A program made the translations under genes and the position numbers. 64,000 bases of DNA from Pseudomonas monteilii (GTDB lineage: Bacteria; Pseudomonadota; Gammaproteobacteria; Pseudomonadales; Pseudomonadaceae): the NCBI GenBank assembly GCA_001534745.1, contig CP013997.1, positions 62,001 to 126,000 of the forward strand, given 5' to 3'. Shown piece by piece: positions 41,385 through 50,174 of this stretch; position 1 is the stretch's first letter; each line of letters begins with the position of its first letter. The notes beneath the pieces were generated by a model. That model did no database searches, had not been told where the DNA came from, and was given only the letters and a program-made list of their open reading frames with translations.

Positions 41385-42779
41385 TTACACGGTGTCGAGA
41401 CCCAGTTCCGCCGCGCACTGGGCCAGCGACTGCCGCTCGGCCTGGGCATACAGCGCCAGCTCATCGGCCACCGTCATGCCCAGGGCCGCCTCGAAGGCCT
41501 GACGGTTGGCCTGGCCCGCGTAGCTCGCCTGTGCCTCGCCGCCCAGGTTCGACTGGAAGATGCCTGCCGCGCTGACCGGCAGGAAGTCCTCGTACACCAG
41601 CGCTTCGTACTGCACGTGCCCTGCATCGATCAACGCCTGCAAGTGGCGTGGACGCTCCGCCGAGTGCCGCGCCGCGCGCCCTGCGTCGGTCACCGCATAA
41701 CGGAAGTACGCCAGGCCCTGCGCGCGCATCTGCGCCAGGTCATCCGGAAAGTCGGCGAAGCAGGCATGCAGCAAGGCGTTGTAGTGCTCGGCATTGGCGT
41801 CGGTCGGTGCGCCGCCCAGTGCCTGACGTGTGGCGTCGAGCAGGCGGTCGTACAACTCACGGCCCTTGGGCGTCAGGGCCGCACCGCGTTGCTCGATCTC
41901 GCCGAAGCGTGCGGTATGGCTACCGTGCCCGGCAGCGTCGCCGACGAAGGCGACCGGCTCCTGCAGCGCCTTGAAGCTGGTTTGGCGCAGCAGGATCGGA
42001 TGACGCCGAGTCGGCGGGCCTTCGATCACCGCCTTGGGCGAGATGCCATGGGCCGGCATGCCGGTCTGGATCGCATCGATGTCCAGGGTGCGTGGCGTCA
42101 GGTGATTGATGTGCGGCCCCTTGAACGCCACCACGTCGGCGATCAGCCGGTGCTGGTCGTGCAGTTGCCGGTACTGTTCGGCCGTGACGGTGGCCTCTCG
42201 GTGCCAGCGAAAGGTCTGCAAGGCTTCCTGGACGAAGCTGTCGGCATCGTCGGCGCTCAGGCCGCCGTCACGCTCGCACTGCTCGATCAGCGCCCGCACC
42301 TTGGGCGTGAAGATGTCACGTGCGGCGAGGATCCGTTCGGCCAGTGCCCGCAGGTGCGGGTCGTCGATCAGTTCCAGGCGCAGCAGCGAGGTGAACACCC
42401 GGAAAGGGTTGGCCCGCAGGGCCGCGTCGTCCACCGGGCGAAACGCCGTGGAATGCACCGGCACGCCGGCGCAGCTGAGGTCGTAGTAGCCCACCGGCTG
42501 CATGCCCATCACGGCGAACAGGCGGGCGAGGGTCGCCAGCTCCGCCGTGGTACCGACCCGGATCGCGCCATGCCGCTCCTGGTCGAGCCGCTCCAGGTCG
42601 CCGGTCCAGCGCAGGGTGTCGGCCAGCGCGGGCTGCGCGTCCAGCACCTGGCGGTTGACGTCGCTCACCAGTGTCAGCAGCGTGCCGTACAGCGGCACCT
42701 CCTGCTTGTACATCAACGACATGGCGGCGGAGAACTGCGCGCGAATGTGGTCCGGGCTGACGAAGGCATGGGCAGACAT
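41385..42779 (-). CDS. hglS: 2-oxoadipate dioxygenase/decarboxylase (HglS, D-2-hydroxyglutarate synthase)
   Basis: A 464-residue member of the VOC-related YdcJ/DUF1338 family. In P. putida this Fe(II) enzyme converts 2-oxoadipate to D-2-hydroxyglutarate in D-lysine catabolism. The residues I recall as its metal ligands are all at the right positions: His70 (ERHGAIR), His226 (PHINHLTP) and Glu294 (RFGEIEQRG), with Arg74 as a substrate contact. It adjoins a LysR regulator and amaB/amaA, which form the upstream part of the same pathway. Identification is strong. Confidence 0.93.
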   Translation of the reverse strand: MSAHAFVSPDHIRAQFSAAMSLMYKQEVPLYGTLLTLVSDVNRQVLDAQPALADTLRWTGDLERLDQERHGAIRVGTTAELATLARLFAVMGMQPVGYYDLSCAGVPVHSTAFRPVDDAALRANPFRVFTSLLRLELIDDPHLRALAERILAARDIFTPKVRALIEQCERDGGLSADDADSFVQEALQTFRWHREATVTAEQYRQLHDQHRLIADVVAFKGPHINHLTPRTLDIDAIQTGMPAHGISPKAVIEGPPTRRHPILLRQTSFKALQEPVAFVGDAAGHGSHTARFGEIEQRGAALTPKGRELYDRLLDATRQALGGAPTDANAEHYNALLHACFADFPDDLAQMRAQGLAYFRYAVTDAGRAARHSAERPRHLQALIDAGHVQYEALVYEDFLPVSAAGIFQSNLGGEAQASYAGQANRQAFEAALGMTVADELALYAQAERQSLAQCAAELGLDTV

Positions 42780-42890
42780 CGTAGGATTCCTGGCAGAAAA
42801 GGGACGGTTACATGAAAGCTGGGAATGCCCCGGCCCTACAAGCGAAAAAAAGTGCGTGCTTCATTCCTTTTCCGATCGACCCTAGGTGCC

Positions 42891-43784
42891 CTACAGCGTC
42901 TTGACCTGGGCCTCGATCCATTCCACCAGCGCACGTACCTTCGGCACCTCGGCAGCATGCTCGGGGAACGCCAGGTAATGCGCGCCGTGGCTGCGCATGG
43001 CGTGGCCCCAGGGGATCACCAGGCTGCCGGCCTCCAGTTCCGGCAGCGCCAGGTAGCGCGGCACCAGGGCCACGCCACAGCCGGACTGCGCCGCGCTCAG
43101 GGCCATGTAGAAGGTGTCGAAGCGCGGGCCCTGGTAGCTGTTGGCGCTGTGCAGGCCCTGCTCCAGGAACCAGTCGTGCCAGGCCTGCGGGCGCGAGGCG
43201 CTTTGCAGCAGGACCAGGTCGGTCAGTTCGGCGGCTTCGCTCAGCGTGCGGCCGGCCAGCAGCTCGGGCGCACACACCGGCACCACCTCTTCACGGAACA
43301 ACTCCACGCAGGTGGCCCCCGGCCAGGTGCCCTGGCCGAAGAAGAACACCACGTCGGCGGTGGCCTGGAGCAGGGCGAACGGCTCCATCTCGTTGCGGAT
43401 GTCCAGGTGGATGTTCGGGTGCCGCTTGCCGAAACCCTTGAGGTGCGGGATCAGCCAGCGCACGCCGAAGCTCGGCTGGGTGACCACCTTGAGCACTTCG
43501 GTCTGCTCGCCATAGGTCAGCACGTAGCGGCTGGACATGTCCACCTGGGTGAGGATCTTGTCCACCTCGGCCAAGTACAGGCTGCCGGCCGGCGTCAGTT
43601 GCAGGCGCCGGCGGATGCGCAGGAACAGGTGATGCTGGAGCAGGTCCTCGAGCTGGGCGACCTGCTTGCTGACCGCGCTCTGGGTCAGGTGCAGCTCTTG
43701 GGCCGCGCGGGTGAAGCTCAGGTGACGTGCGGCCGCTTCGAAGCACTGCAAAGCGGTCATGGAAGGGACGAGGCGTTTGGACAT
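42891..43784 (-). CDS. LysR family regulator (GcvA-like), neighbour of the lysine/pipecolate genes
   Basis: A 297-residue LysR regulator with an N-terminal HTH (LQCFEAAARHLSFTRAAQELHLTQSAVSKQVAQLE, about 12-46) closely resembling GcvA, and an effector domain with QPSFGVRWLIPHL. The start at 43784 is chosen because MSKRLVPSM begins the family homology. It is divergent from amaB across 128 bp, so it probably controls amaB and perhaps hglS. A pair of direct repeats lies in the divergent spacer. The inducer is likely an intermediate such as 2-aminoadipate or pipecolate (inference). Confidence 0.87.
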   Translation of the reverse strand: MSKRLVPSMTALQCFEAAARHLSFTRAAQELHLTQSAVSKQVAQLEDLLQHHLFLRIRRRLQLTPAGSLYLAEVDKILTQVDMSSRYVLTYGEQTEVLKVVTQPSFGVRWLIPHLKGFGKRHPNIHLDIRNEMEPFALLQATADVVFFFGQGTWPGATCVELFREEVVPVCAPELLAGRTLSEAAELTDLVLLQSASRPQAWHDWFLEQGLHSANSYQGPRFDTFYMALSAAQSGCGVALVPRYLALPELEAGSLVIPWGHAMRSHGAHYLAFPEHAAEVPKVRALVEWIEAQVKTL

Positions 43785-43810
43785 GGCGATCTCTGAGAAG
43801 TCATTACCCA

Positions 43811-43829
43811 GCGGAATGATAAGCGGAAT
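43811..43829. repeat. Direct repeat GCGGAAT spaced 12 bp, upstream of amaB
   Basis: GCGGAATGA and GCGGAATAA start at 43811 and 43823, roughly one helix turn apart, between divergent LysR and amaB. A candidate regulator site. Confidence 0.45.
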
Positions 43830-43912
43830 AAAGGTCGTTTGTGGCTCGGGTATCGTCGGATTAATACTGATCCTCAGTGCATTCCACCCCATTCGTTGCA
43901 GGAGAGGCAAAC

Positions 43913-45403
43913 ATGGTTGCTGCATTGCTCGAGCGCCTTGGCGTCGCCGCCCAGGCCCACACCCAGGGCGACCACCCTGTCCATACCCCGATCGATGGCA
44001 GCCAGATCGCCTCGGTGACCTTGCTCGGCAAGGACCAGGCCGTAGCTTGCATTGCCCAGGCCCAGCAGGCGTTCGAGGCCTGGCGCAGCGTGCCGGCACC
44101 GCGTCGGGGTGAGTTGGTGCGCCTGTTCGGCGACGTGCTGCGCACGCACAAGGCCGACCTGGGCGAGCTGGTGTCCATCGAGGCCGGCAAGATCACCCAG
44201 GAAGGCCTGGGCGAAGTCCAGGAGATGATCGACATCTGCGACTTTGCGGTCGGTCTGTCACGCCAGCTGTACGGCCTGACCATCGCCTCCGAGCGTCCGG
44301 GCCACCACATGCGCGAGACCTGGCACCCGCTGGGCGTGGTCGGGGTCATCAGCGCCTTCAACTTCCCGGTGGCCGTCTGGGCGTGGAACACCACCCTGGC
44401 CCTGGTGGCCGGCAACGCCGTGGTCTGGAAGCCGTCGGAGAAGACCCCTCTGACTGCACTGGCCTGCCAGGCCCTGTTCGAGAAAGCGCTGGCGGCCTTC
44501 GGCGACGCGCCGCAAGGCATCGCCCAGCTGGTGATCGGTGGCCGTGAGGCCGGCGAGGCCCTGGTCGACGACCCGCGCGTGGCCCTGGTCAGCGCGACCG
44601 GCAGCACCCGCATGGGCCGTGAAGTCGGCCCGCGTGTCGCCGCACGCTTCGGCCGCAGCATCCTCGAGCTGGGCGGCAACAACGCGATGATCCTGGCGCC
44701 CAGCGCCGACCTCGACCTGGCTGTGCGCGGCATTCTGTTCTCCGCCGTCGGTACTGCGGGCCAGCGGTGCACCACCCTGCGCCGGTTGATCGTGCACCGT
44801 TCGATCAAGGACGACGTGGTCAGCCGGGTCAAGGCTGCCTACGGCAAGGTGCGCATCGGCGATCCGCGCCAGGACAACCTGGTCGGCCCGCTGATCGACA
44901 AGCTGTCGTTCGATGCCATGCAAGGTGCCCTGGCCAAGGCCCGCGACGAAGGCGGGCAGGTCTTCGGTGGCGAGCGCCAGCTGGCCAGCGACTACCCCAA
45001 CGCCTATTACGTCTCGCCCGCCATCGTCGAGATGCCGACCCAGAGCGACGTCGTGCGGCACGAGACCTTCGCCCCGATCCTCTACGTGCTGGCCTACGAT
45101 GACTTCGAGGAGGCCCTGCGCCTGAACAACGAAGTGCCCCAAGGCCTGTCGTCGTGCATCTTCACCACCGACCTGCGCGAGGCCGAGCGCTTCCAGAGCG
45201 CAGCGGGCAGTGACTGCGGCATCGCCAACGTCAACATCGGCACCAGTGGCGCCGAGATCGGCGGTGCGTTCGGCGGCGAGAAGGAAACCGGCGGCGGCCG
45301 TGAATCCGGCTCGGACGCCTGGAAGGGCTATATGCGCCGTCAGACCAACACCGTGAACTACTCCCGCGAGCTGCCATTGGCGCAGGGGATCGTGTTCGAC
45401 TGA
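43913..45403 (+). CDS. amaB: L-piperideine-6-carboxylate / 2-aminoadipate-semialdehyde dehydrogenase
   Basis: A 496-residue aldehyde dehydrogenase of the ALDH7 (antiquitin) type: GIxxPxx-like binding region ISAFNFPVAVWAWN, general base Glu252 in LELGGNNAM, catalytic Cys286 in AGQRCTTLRR. The antiquitin-type signature and position beside amaA identify it as AmaB, which oxidises piperideine-6-carboxylate (the ring form of 2-aminoadipate semialdehyde) to 2-aminoadipate. The start has GGAGAGG 7 nt upstream. It is followed by amaA on the same strand after 110 nt. Confidence 0.93.
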   Translation: MVAALLERLGVAAQAHTQGDHPVHTPIDGSQIASVTLLGKDQAVACIAQAQQAFEAWRSVPAPRRGELVRLFGDVLRTHKADLGELVSIEAGKITQEGLGEVQEMIDICDFAVGLSRQLYGLTIASERPGHHMRETWHPLGVVGVISAFNFPVAVWAWNTTLALVAGNAVVWKPSEKTPLTALACQALFEKALAAFGDAPQGIAQLVIGGREAGEALVDDPRVALVSATGSTRMGREVGPRVAARFGRSILELGGNNAMILAPSADLDLAVRGILFSAVGTAGQRCTTLRRLIVHRSIKDDVVSRVKAAYGKVRIGDPRQDNLVGPLIDKLSFDAMQGALAKARDEGGQVFGGERQLASDYPNAYYVSPAIVEMPTQSDVVRHETFAPILYVLAYDDFEEALRLNNEVPQGLSSCIFTTDLREAERFQSAAGSDCGIANVNIGTSGAEIGGAFGGEKETGGGRESGSDAWKGYMRRQTNTVNYSRELPLAQGIVFD

Positions 45404-45484
45404 GACCATAAGGCTGCAGGGCCGGGGGAACATCCCCTGGCGCGCGGGGCGACCTGCGCAAGGGCGGCCACGCCGCCCCACTCC

Positions 45485-45495
45485 AACAAGAACAA
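45485..45495 (+). promoter_or_regulatory. Candidate Hfq/Crc A-rich motif before amaA
   Basis: AACAAGAACAA contains two overlapping matches to the AANAANAA pattern that Hfq with Crc binds to block translation in Pseudomonas. It lies 18 nt upstream of the amaA ATG. Pattern match only. Confidence 0.45.
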
Positions 45496-45513
45496 CATCG
45501 CTGGAGCCGGGCC

Positions 45514-46800
45514 ATGTCCGAGTTGCGTCAAGAATGCTTGTGGGAATCCGTCAGCCGACCGGGCCTGACCGTCCAGGCCCTGGCCGGCGAGCACAAGGCC
45601 GATGTCTGTGTGATCGGGGGTGGCATCACGGGCCTGTCGGCGGCCCTGCACCTGCTCGAGCAGGGCAAATCGGTGATCGTGCTGGAGGCCTGGAAGGTCG
45701 GGCACGGCGGCTCGGGGCGTAACGTCGGCCTGGTCAACGCCGGTACCTGGATCCGCCCCGACGATGTCGAGGCGACGCTGGGCACACGGGATGGCGCGCG
45801 TTTGAACCAGGTGCTGGGCGAGGCGCCCGCGCAGGTGTTCGCCTTGATCGAGCGGCTCGGCATCGACTGCCAGGCACGCCACGAAGGCACGCTGCACATG
45901 GCCCACAATGCCGCCGGCCTGGCCGACCTGCAGGCCCGGCACCAGCAGTGGCGCCGCCGGGGTGCCGACGTCGAGCTGCTGACCGGCGCGCAGTGCCAGG
46001 CGTACTGCGGCACCGACAAGATTTCTGCCGCCTTGCTCGACCGCCGCGCCGGCACGATCAACCCCATGGCCTACACCCAAGGCCTGGCCCACGCCGTGAC
46101 GCGCCTGGGCGGCGCGCTGTTCCAGCAGTCCGCCGTGGAGGGGCTGGTCCGCGAGGGTGCAGCCTGGCGGGTCAAGACCGCGCGTGGCTCGGTGCTGGCC
46201 GACAAGGTGGTGGTGTCCACCGGCGCCTACACCGAGCACGACTGGAGCCAGCTGCAGCAGCAGTTCTTCCGTGGCTATTACTACCAGGTCGCCTCCAGAC
46301 CCTTGCAGGGGGCCGAGGCCGATAAGGTCTTGCCCCATGGCCAGGGCTCCTGGGACACGCGCACCGTCCTGAGCAGCATTCGCCGTGACGACCAGGGCCG
46401 CCTGCTGCTCGGCAGCCTGGGCCGGGTCGACAACAAGCCGGCCTGGTTCGTCCGGCGCTGGGCCGACCGCATCCAGCAGCACTACTACCCCCGCCTGGGC
46501 AAGGTAGACTGGGAGATGCACTGGACCGGCTGCATCGACTTCACCCCCGACCACCTGATGCGCCTGTTCGAACCGGCGCCCGGCGTGGTGGCCGTCACCG
46601 GCTACAACGGACGTGGCAATACCACCGGCACGGTGATCGGCCGCGCCTTCGCCGACTTCCTGCTCGGCGGCTCGGCCGAGCAGTTGCCGCTCCCGTTCTC
46701 GCCGATGAAACCCGTCAGTCGCTCGCGCTGGCGCACGCACGTGTATGAAACGGGCTTTTCGCTGTACCACGCCGGACAGTGCCTGCGCGTCGTGCTCTGA
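45514..46800 (+). CDS. amaA: L-pipecolate oxidase
   Basis: A 428-residue DAO-fold flavoprotein. FAD binding is at VIGGGITGLSAALHLLEQGKSVIVLEA (about 31-57), followed by GHGGSGRNVGLVNAGTW. The C-terminal YNGRGNTTGTVIGRA segment is typical of the sarcosine oxidase-like oxidases. Next to amaB and hglS it fits AmaA, which oxidises L-pipecolate to piperideine-6-carboxylate in D-lysine breakdown. The ribosome-binding site CTGGAGCC is moderate. It could also act on other imino acids. Confidence 0.9.
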   Translation: MSELRQECLWESVSRPGLTVQALAGEHKADVCVIGGGITGLSAALHLLEQGKSVIVLEAWKVGHGGSGRNVGLVNAGTWIRPDDVEATLGTRDGARLNQVLGEAPAQVFALIERLGIDCQARHEGTLHMAHNAAGLADLQARHQQWRRRGADVELLTGAQCQAYCGTDKISAALLDRRAGTINPMAYTQGLAHAVTRLGGALFQQSAVEGLVREGAAWRVKTARGSVLADKVVVSTGAYTEHDWSQLQQQFFRGYYYQVASRPLQGAEADKVLPHGQGSWDTRTVLSSIRRDDQGRLLLGSLGRVDNKPAWFVRRWADRIQQHYYPRLGKVDWEMHWTGCIDFTPDHLMRLFEPAPGVVAVTGYNGRGNTTGTVIGRAFADFLLGGSAEQLPLPFSPMKPVSRSRWRTHVYETGFSLYHAGQCLRVVL

Positions 46801-46876
46801 CGCCAGGCCCGTCTTGCAGGAACCATTGCGCCGGGCGCCCACTCCAGATCAGGACAGACTTTTCAGGAGTACCGGC

Positions 46877-47695
46877 ATGAGCACGCTCGTAACCCGCGAC
46901 GGCGCAGCGATCTACTACAAGGACTGGGGCGAGGGCAGGCCAGTCCTGTTCAGCCACGGCTGGCCGCTGGACGCGGACATGTGGGACGCGCAGATGGAAC
47001 ACCTGGCCAGCCGTGGCTACCGTGCCATTGCCTTCGACCGCCGTGGCTTCGGCCGTTCGAGCCAGCCGTGGACCGGCTACGACTACGACACCTTCGCCGA
47101 AGACATCGCCCAGTTGATCGACCACCTCGACCTGCAGGACATTACCCTGGTCGGCTTCTCGATGGGCGGCGGCGACGTGACCCGCTACCTGGCGCGCCAT
47201 GGCAGCGAACGCGTGTCCGGCCTGGTGCTGCTCGGGTCGGTCACCCCCTACCTGCTCAAGACCGACGACAACCCCGAGGGCATCGAAGTCTCGGTGTTCG
47301 ATGGCATGCGCGAGGGGCTGCGTCAGGACCGTGCGCAGTTCATGAGCGATTTCGGCCCGACGTTCTACGGCCTCGACAAGGGCCAGCAAGTGTCCCAGGG
47401 CGTGCTGACCCAGACCCTGAGCATGGCGCTGCTGGCCTCGCTGCGGGGCACCCTGGCCTGTGTCGATGCCTTCTCCGAAACCGACTTCCGCCCGGACCTG
47501 GCGCAGATCGACGTGCCGACCCTGGTGATCCACGGTGACGCGGACCAGGTGGTGCCGTTCGAGCATTCAGGGCAGCGTGCCGCGCAGATGATTCCGGGCG
47601 CGCAGTTGAAGGTGTACCCAGGCGCGCCGCATGGGTTCGTGGTGACCCATGGGCCACAGCTGAGCGAGGATCTGCTGGCGTTTCTGAGAGGCTAG
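46877..47695 (+). CDS. Alpha/beta hydrolase (non-haem chloroperoxidase/arylesterase-like)
   Basis: A 272-residue alpha/beta-fold hydrolase. The nucleophile elbow GFSMGGGD has Ser95, the acid is the Asp in HGDADQVVPFE (around 223), and the base is the His in GAPHGFVVTHG (around 250). The oxyanion HGWPLDADMW and DRRGFGRSSQP loops are close to the cofactor-free haloperoxidase and arylesterase group. The start MSTLVTRDG at 46877 has CAGGAG 9 nt upstream. The natural substrate is unknown. Confidence 0.87.
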   Translation: MSTLVTRDGAAIYYKDWGEGRPVLFSHGWPLDADMWDAQMEHLASRGYRAIAFDRRGFGRSSQPWTGYDYDTFAEDIAQLIDHLDLQDITLVGFSMGGGDVTRYLARHGSERVSGLVLLGSVTPYLLKTDDNPEGIEVSVFDGMREGLRQDRAQFMSDFGPTFYGLDKGQQVSQGVLTQTLSMALLASLRGTLACVDAFSETDFRPDLAQIDVPTLVIHGDADQVVPFEHSGQRAAQMIPGAQLKVYPGAPHGFVVTHGPQLSEDLLAFLRG

Positions 47696-47758
47696 AGGCT
47701 GAAAGGCGGAGGGCAGGGCACTGCCCACGTCCTGGCGAGCCCGGCTGCCACCGGCCCT

Positions 47759-47951
47759 GTGGGAGCAACTGTCTTTTTCTACTTGGTAAATGCCCGATCG
47801 CATGGGCTGATATTTGGGCTTACCCGCGACGCAGGCGGTACCTGGCAGGGCCCTATCGCTGGCAAGCCAGCTCCCACCCAGACCTCTGCAGCCGTCGATA
47901 TAGGCATGGCTGCGCAAGCAGCTTGTGGGAGCGGGCTTGCCCGCGATAGCG
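47759..47951. repeat. Single REPIN with the same lead-in as the 13-kb array
   Basis: A REP doublet: CCCTATCGCTGGCAAGCCAG at 47851-47870 and its inverted partner at 47925-47951 ending CCCGCGATAGCG. The preceding block starting GTGGGAGCAACTGTC (47760) matches the lead-in of the tandem array at 13051 with some divergence, so both copies descend from one larger module. It lies between the hydrolase and ptxS. Confidence 0.82.
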
Positions 47952-48223
47952 CCCGATCCGTCACCGCCTGCATCTTAGGACAGCCCGCTCTCACAGAAGG
48001 CTTTTCGCGCTTCCCCAGATCGGCATGCCACCGAGAAACGCCAAAGGCAGCACTCCAAGTTGTTCGATCAAGCGCGCCTGATCCACACAGCGCGCTGACA
48101 TGACTTCAACGCCACCAAGTGAACGCGGCCACTGATAACCAAAACGCTTTTCATATCAGCATCTTAAGTATTTCCGGCCCATTTCCCGTCCCTTGTCCTC
48201 CCACACGCCAGACCAACGGTAGA
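47952..48223. other. Intergenic stretch upstream of the ptxS promoter
   Basis: About 270 bp between the REPIN and the ptxS promoter. No plausible gene: small frames have no homology I can recognise and no good ribosome-binding sites. Confidence 0.45.
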
Positions 48224-48252
48224 TTGACGAACGCCCGCGGTTTTGCTGTATT
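48224..48252 (+). promoter_or_regulatory. Sigma-70 promoter of ptxS
   Basis: TTGACG (48224-48229), 17-bp spacer, TGTATT (48247-48252). The -10 box abuts the operator at 48252, so bound PtxS would block it. Confidence 0.65.
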
Positions 48253-48265
48253 GAAACCGGTTTCA
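48252..48265. promoter_or_regulatory. PtxS operator O1 (upstream of ptxS)
   Basis: The perfect palindrome TGAAACCGGTTTCA. This is the sequence known as the PtxS binding site in P. putida. It lies 36 bp before the ptxS ATG, right after the -10 box, fitting autorepression that 2-ketogluconate relieves. Confidence 0.88.
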
Positions 48266-48301
48266 GTCTCCGTCGCCGACAATAATCACAAGAGACCTGC
48301 A

Positions 48302-49324
48302 ATGACCGATGCACCTTTCTCCGCCCGCGAGCGGGTCACCATCAGCGAAGTCGCACGTGTGGCTGGCGTGTCCAAGGCCACCGTCTCGCGCTACATCGGC
48401 GGCGATCGCCAGCTGCTGGCCAGTGCCACCGCCGAGCGCCTGGAAGAGGTCATCGAACGCCTGGGCTACCGCCCGAACCAGATGGCCCGCGGGCTCAAGC
48501 GCGGCCAGACACGGCTGATCGGCATGCTGGTCGCCGATATCCTCAACCCTTATTCCGTGGCCGTGATGCAAGGCGTGGAAACCGCCTGCCGCCAGCATGG
48601 CTACAGCCTGGTCCTGTGCAACACCCAGCGCGACGACGAGCAGGAAGCCCACCACCTCAAGGCCTTGCAGTCCTACAACGTCGAGGGACTGATCGTGAAT
48701 ACCCTGGGCCACCAGCCCGGCGAACTGCTCACCTTGCAGCGTGACGTACCCATGGTGCTGGTGGACCGGCAGTTGCCGGACCTCAAGGTGGACATGGTCG
48801 GCCTGGACAATGCCGATGCCATCGAACAGGCCCTGGATCACCTGCAGGTGCGCGGCTACCGCGACATCCTGGCCGTGACCGAGCCCCTGGATGGCACCAG
48901 CTCGCGGCTGGAGCGGGTCGAGGCCTTCACCGCCTCGATCGACACCCGCGTCGGCATGCGTCGGCAGCTGCTGGAGGTCGATGCCCAGCTGCATGCCGCG
49001 ATCGCCCGTTTCGTCGCCAGCCGAGGGCACGGTCCCCAGGCGATCTTCGCCTTCAACGGCGTGGCGGCCCTGGCCGTCAGCCAGGCGTTGCAACACCTGG
49101 ATCGACAGCTGTTCGATGACATCGGGCTGATCGCCATCGACGAACTGAACTGGTACCCCCTGGTCGGCCGTGGCATCACCGCCTTGGCCCAGCCTACCGA
49201 GCGCATCGGCGCGGCGGCTTTCGAGTGCCTGCTCGAACGCCTGCGCGGCAGTGACCGTGCGCCGCGGCGCATCGACTTCAAGGCCGACCTGATCATCCGA
49301 GGTTCCACCCAACTCAACGACTAG
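48302..49324 (+). CDS. ptxS: PtxS, LacI family repressor of 2-ketogluconate use
   Basis: A 340-residue LacI-type regulator. HTH and hinge helix: RVTISEVARVAGVSKATVSRYIGG (about 11-34) and GYRPNQMARGLKRGQTRLIGM, with the typical ARxL hinge. The effector domain is periplasmic-binding-protein-like. The assignment to PtxS rests on its position directly upstream of kguE-kguK-kguT-kguD and the perfect PtxS operator before itself and before kguE. In P. putida and P. aeruginosa PtxS represses its own gene and kgu genes and responds to 2-ketogluconate. Confidence 0.93.
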   Translation: MTDAPFSARERVTISEVARVAGVSKATVSRYIGGDRQLLASATAERLEEVIERLGYRPNQMARGLKRGQTRLIGMLVADILNPYSVAVMQGVETACRQHGYSLVLCNTQRDDEQEAHHLKALQSYNVEGLIVNTLGHQPGELLTLQRDVPMVLVDRQLPDLKVDMVGLDNADAIEQALDHLQVRGYRDILAVTEPLDGTSSRLERVEAFTASIDTRVGMRRQLLEVDAQLHAAIARFVASRGHGPQAIFAFNGVAALAVSQALQHLDRQLFDDIGLIAIDELNWYPLVGRGITALAQPTERIGAAAFECLLERLRGSDRAPRRIDFKADLIIRGSTQLND

Positions 49325-49366
49325 TCGCCCGCAGTTGCCAGCGGTGCGACCTGTTTCACCCAGAAA

Positions 49367-49380
49367 TGAAACCGGTTTCA
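49367..49380. promoter_or_regulatory. PtxS operator O2 (upstream of kguE)
   Basis: A second perfect TGAAACCGGTTTCA, 14 bp before the kguE ATG, covering the region just upstream of the ribosome-binding site AAGGA. A further half site GTTTCA lies at 49353-49358. Position at the transcript start would give repression by blocking RNA polymerase. Confidence 0.88.
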
Positions 49381-49387
49381 TAAGGAC

Positions 49388-49395
49388 AAGAACAA
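49388..49395 (+). promoter_or_regulatory. Candidate Hfq/Crc A-rich motif at the kguE start
   Basis: AAGAACAA matches the AANAANAA pattern and ends on the first base of the kguE ATG, placing it between ribosome-binding site and start, where Hfq/Crc would block translation. Pattern match only. Confidence 0.4.
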
Positions 49396-50174
49396 TGCAT
49401 CCGAACCCCGTTTCCATCAGCCTTTCCAGCTACGGTGCCAGCCTGGTCCGACAGCATGGACAGGAAAGCTTCCTGCCCATGCTGGCCGCCGCCGGGGTGA
49501 ACCGGGTCGAGCTGCGCGAAGAACTCTTCGTCCAGCCGCCGGACGCCGCCGCGCTGACGGCTGCCCTCGAGAGCGCCCGGCTGGAGTGCCTGTATTCCTC
49601 GCCCCTCGAGCTCTGGACCCCGACCGGAACGCTCGACGAGCGCCTGCCCGAGACGCTGGCCACAGCCCGCGCGCTCGGGGCGGTCGCCTTGAAGGTGTCG
49701 CTCGGGTATTACCAGGACCACTGCGATGTCGCGACGCTGAAGGCCGTGCTGAAGCCAGGCGATCCGCTGCTGCTGGTGGAGAACGACCAGACGCAGCAGG
49801 GCGGGCGGGTCGAGCCCCTGTTGCACTTCTTCCAGCGCGTCCAGGCGCTGGCGGTGCCGGTCGGCATGACCTTCGACATCGGCAATTGGCAATGGCGGGG
49901 CGAGTCGGCCTTGCAGGCCGCGCGCCTGCTGGGTCGCTGGGTGCGTTACGTGCACTGCAAGGCCGTGCAGCGTTCGGCGTCCGGTCGGCTGGCCGCTGTG
50001 CCGCCGCAGGCGTATGACCTCAACGCCTGGGAAACGCTGTTCGGCGCCTTCGCGCCCGGTGTGCCCCGTGCCGTGGAGTATCCCTTGGTCGGTGATGACC
50101 TGTTGACGGTGACCCGCGAGCAGGTCTGCCACCTGCGCACCCTGGGCGCCGCGCTGGAGGTGGGCCATGCCTGA
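49395..50174 (+). CDS. kguE: KguE, putative sugar epimerase/isomerase of 2-ketogluconate use
   Basis: A 259-residue TIM-barrel protein of the xylose isomerase-like (AP endonuclease 2) fold: NRVELREELF near residue 35, LLVENDQTQQGGR around 125 and TFDIGNWQWRGE around 160 carry metal-binding-type acids. It is first in the kgu operon. Its exact step is not settled in the literature as far as I know. The stop overlaps the kguK start by 8 nt, showing translational coupling. Confidence 0.85.
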   Translation: MHPNPVSISLSSYGASLVRQHGQESFLPMLAAAGVNRVELREELFVQPPDAAALTAALESARLECLYSSPLELWTPTGTLDERLPETLATARALGAVALKVSLGYYQDHCDVATLKAVLKPGDPLLLVENDQTQQGGRVEPLLHFFQRVQALAVPVGMTFDIGNWQWRGESALQAARLLGRWVRYVHCKAVQRSASGRLAAVPPQAYDLNAWETLFGAFAPGVPRAVEYPLVGDDLLTVTREQVCHLRTLGAALEVGHA

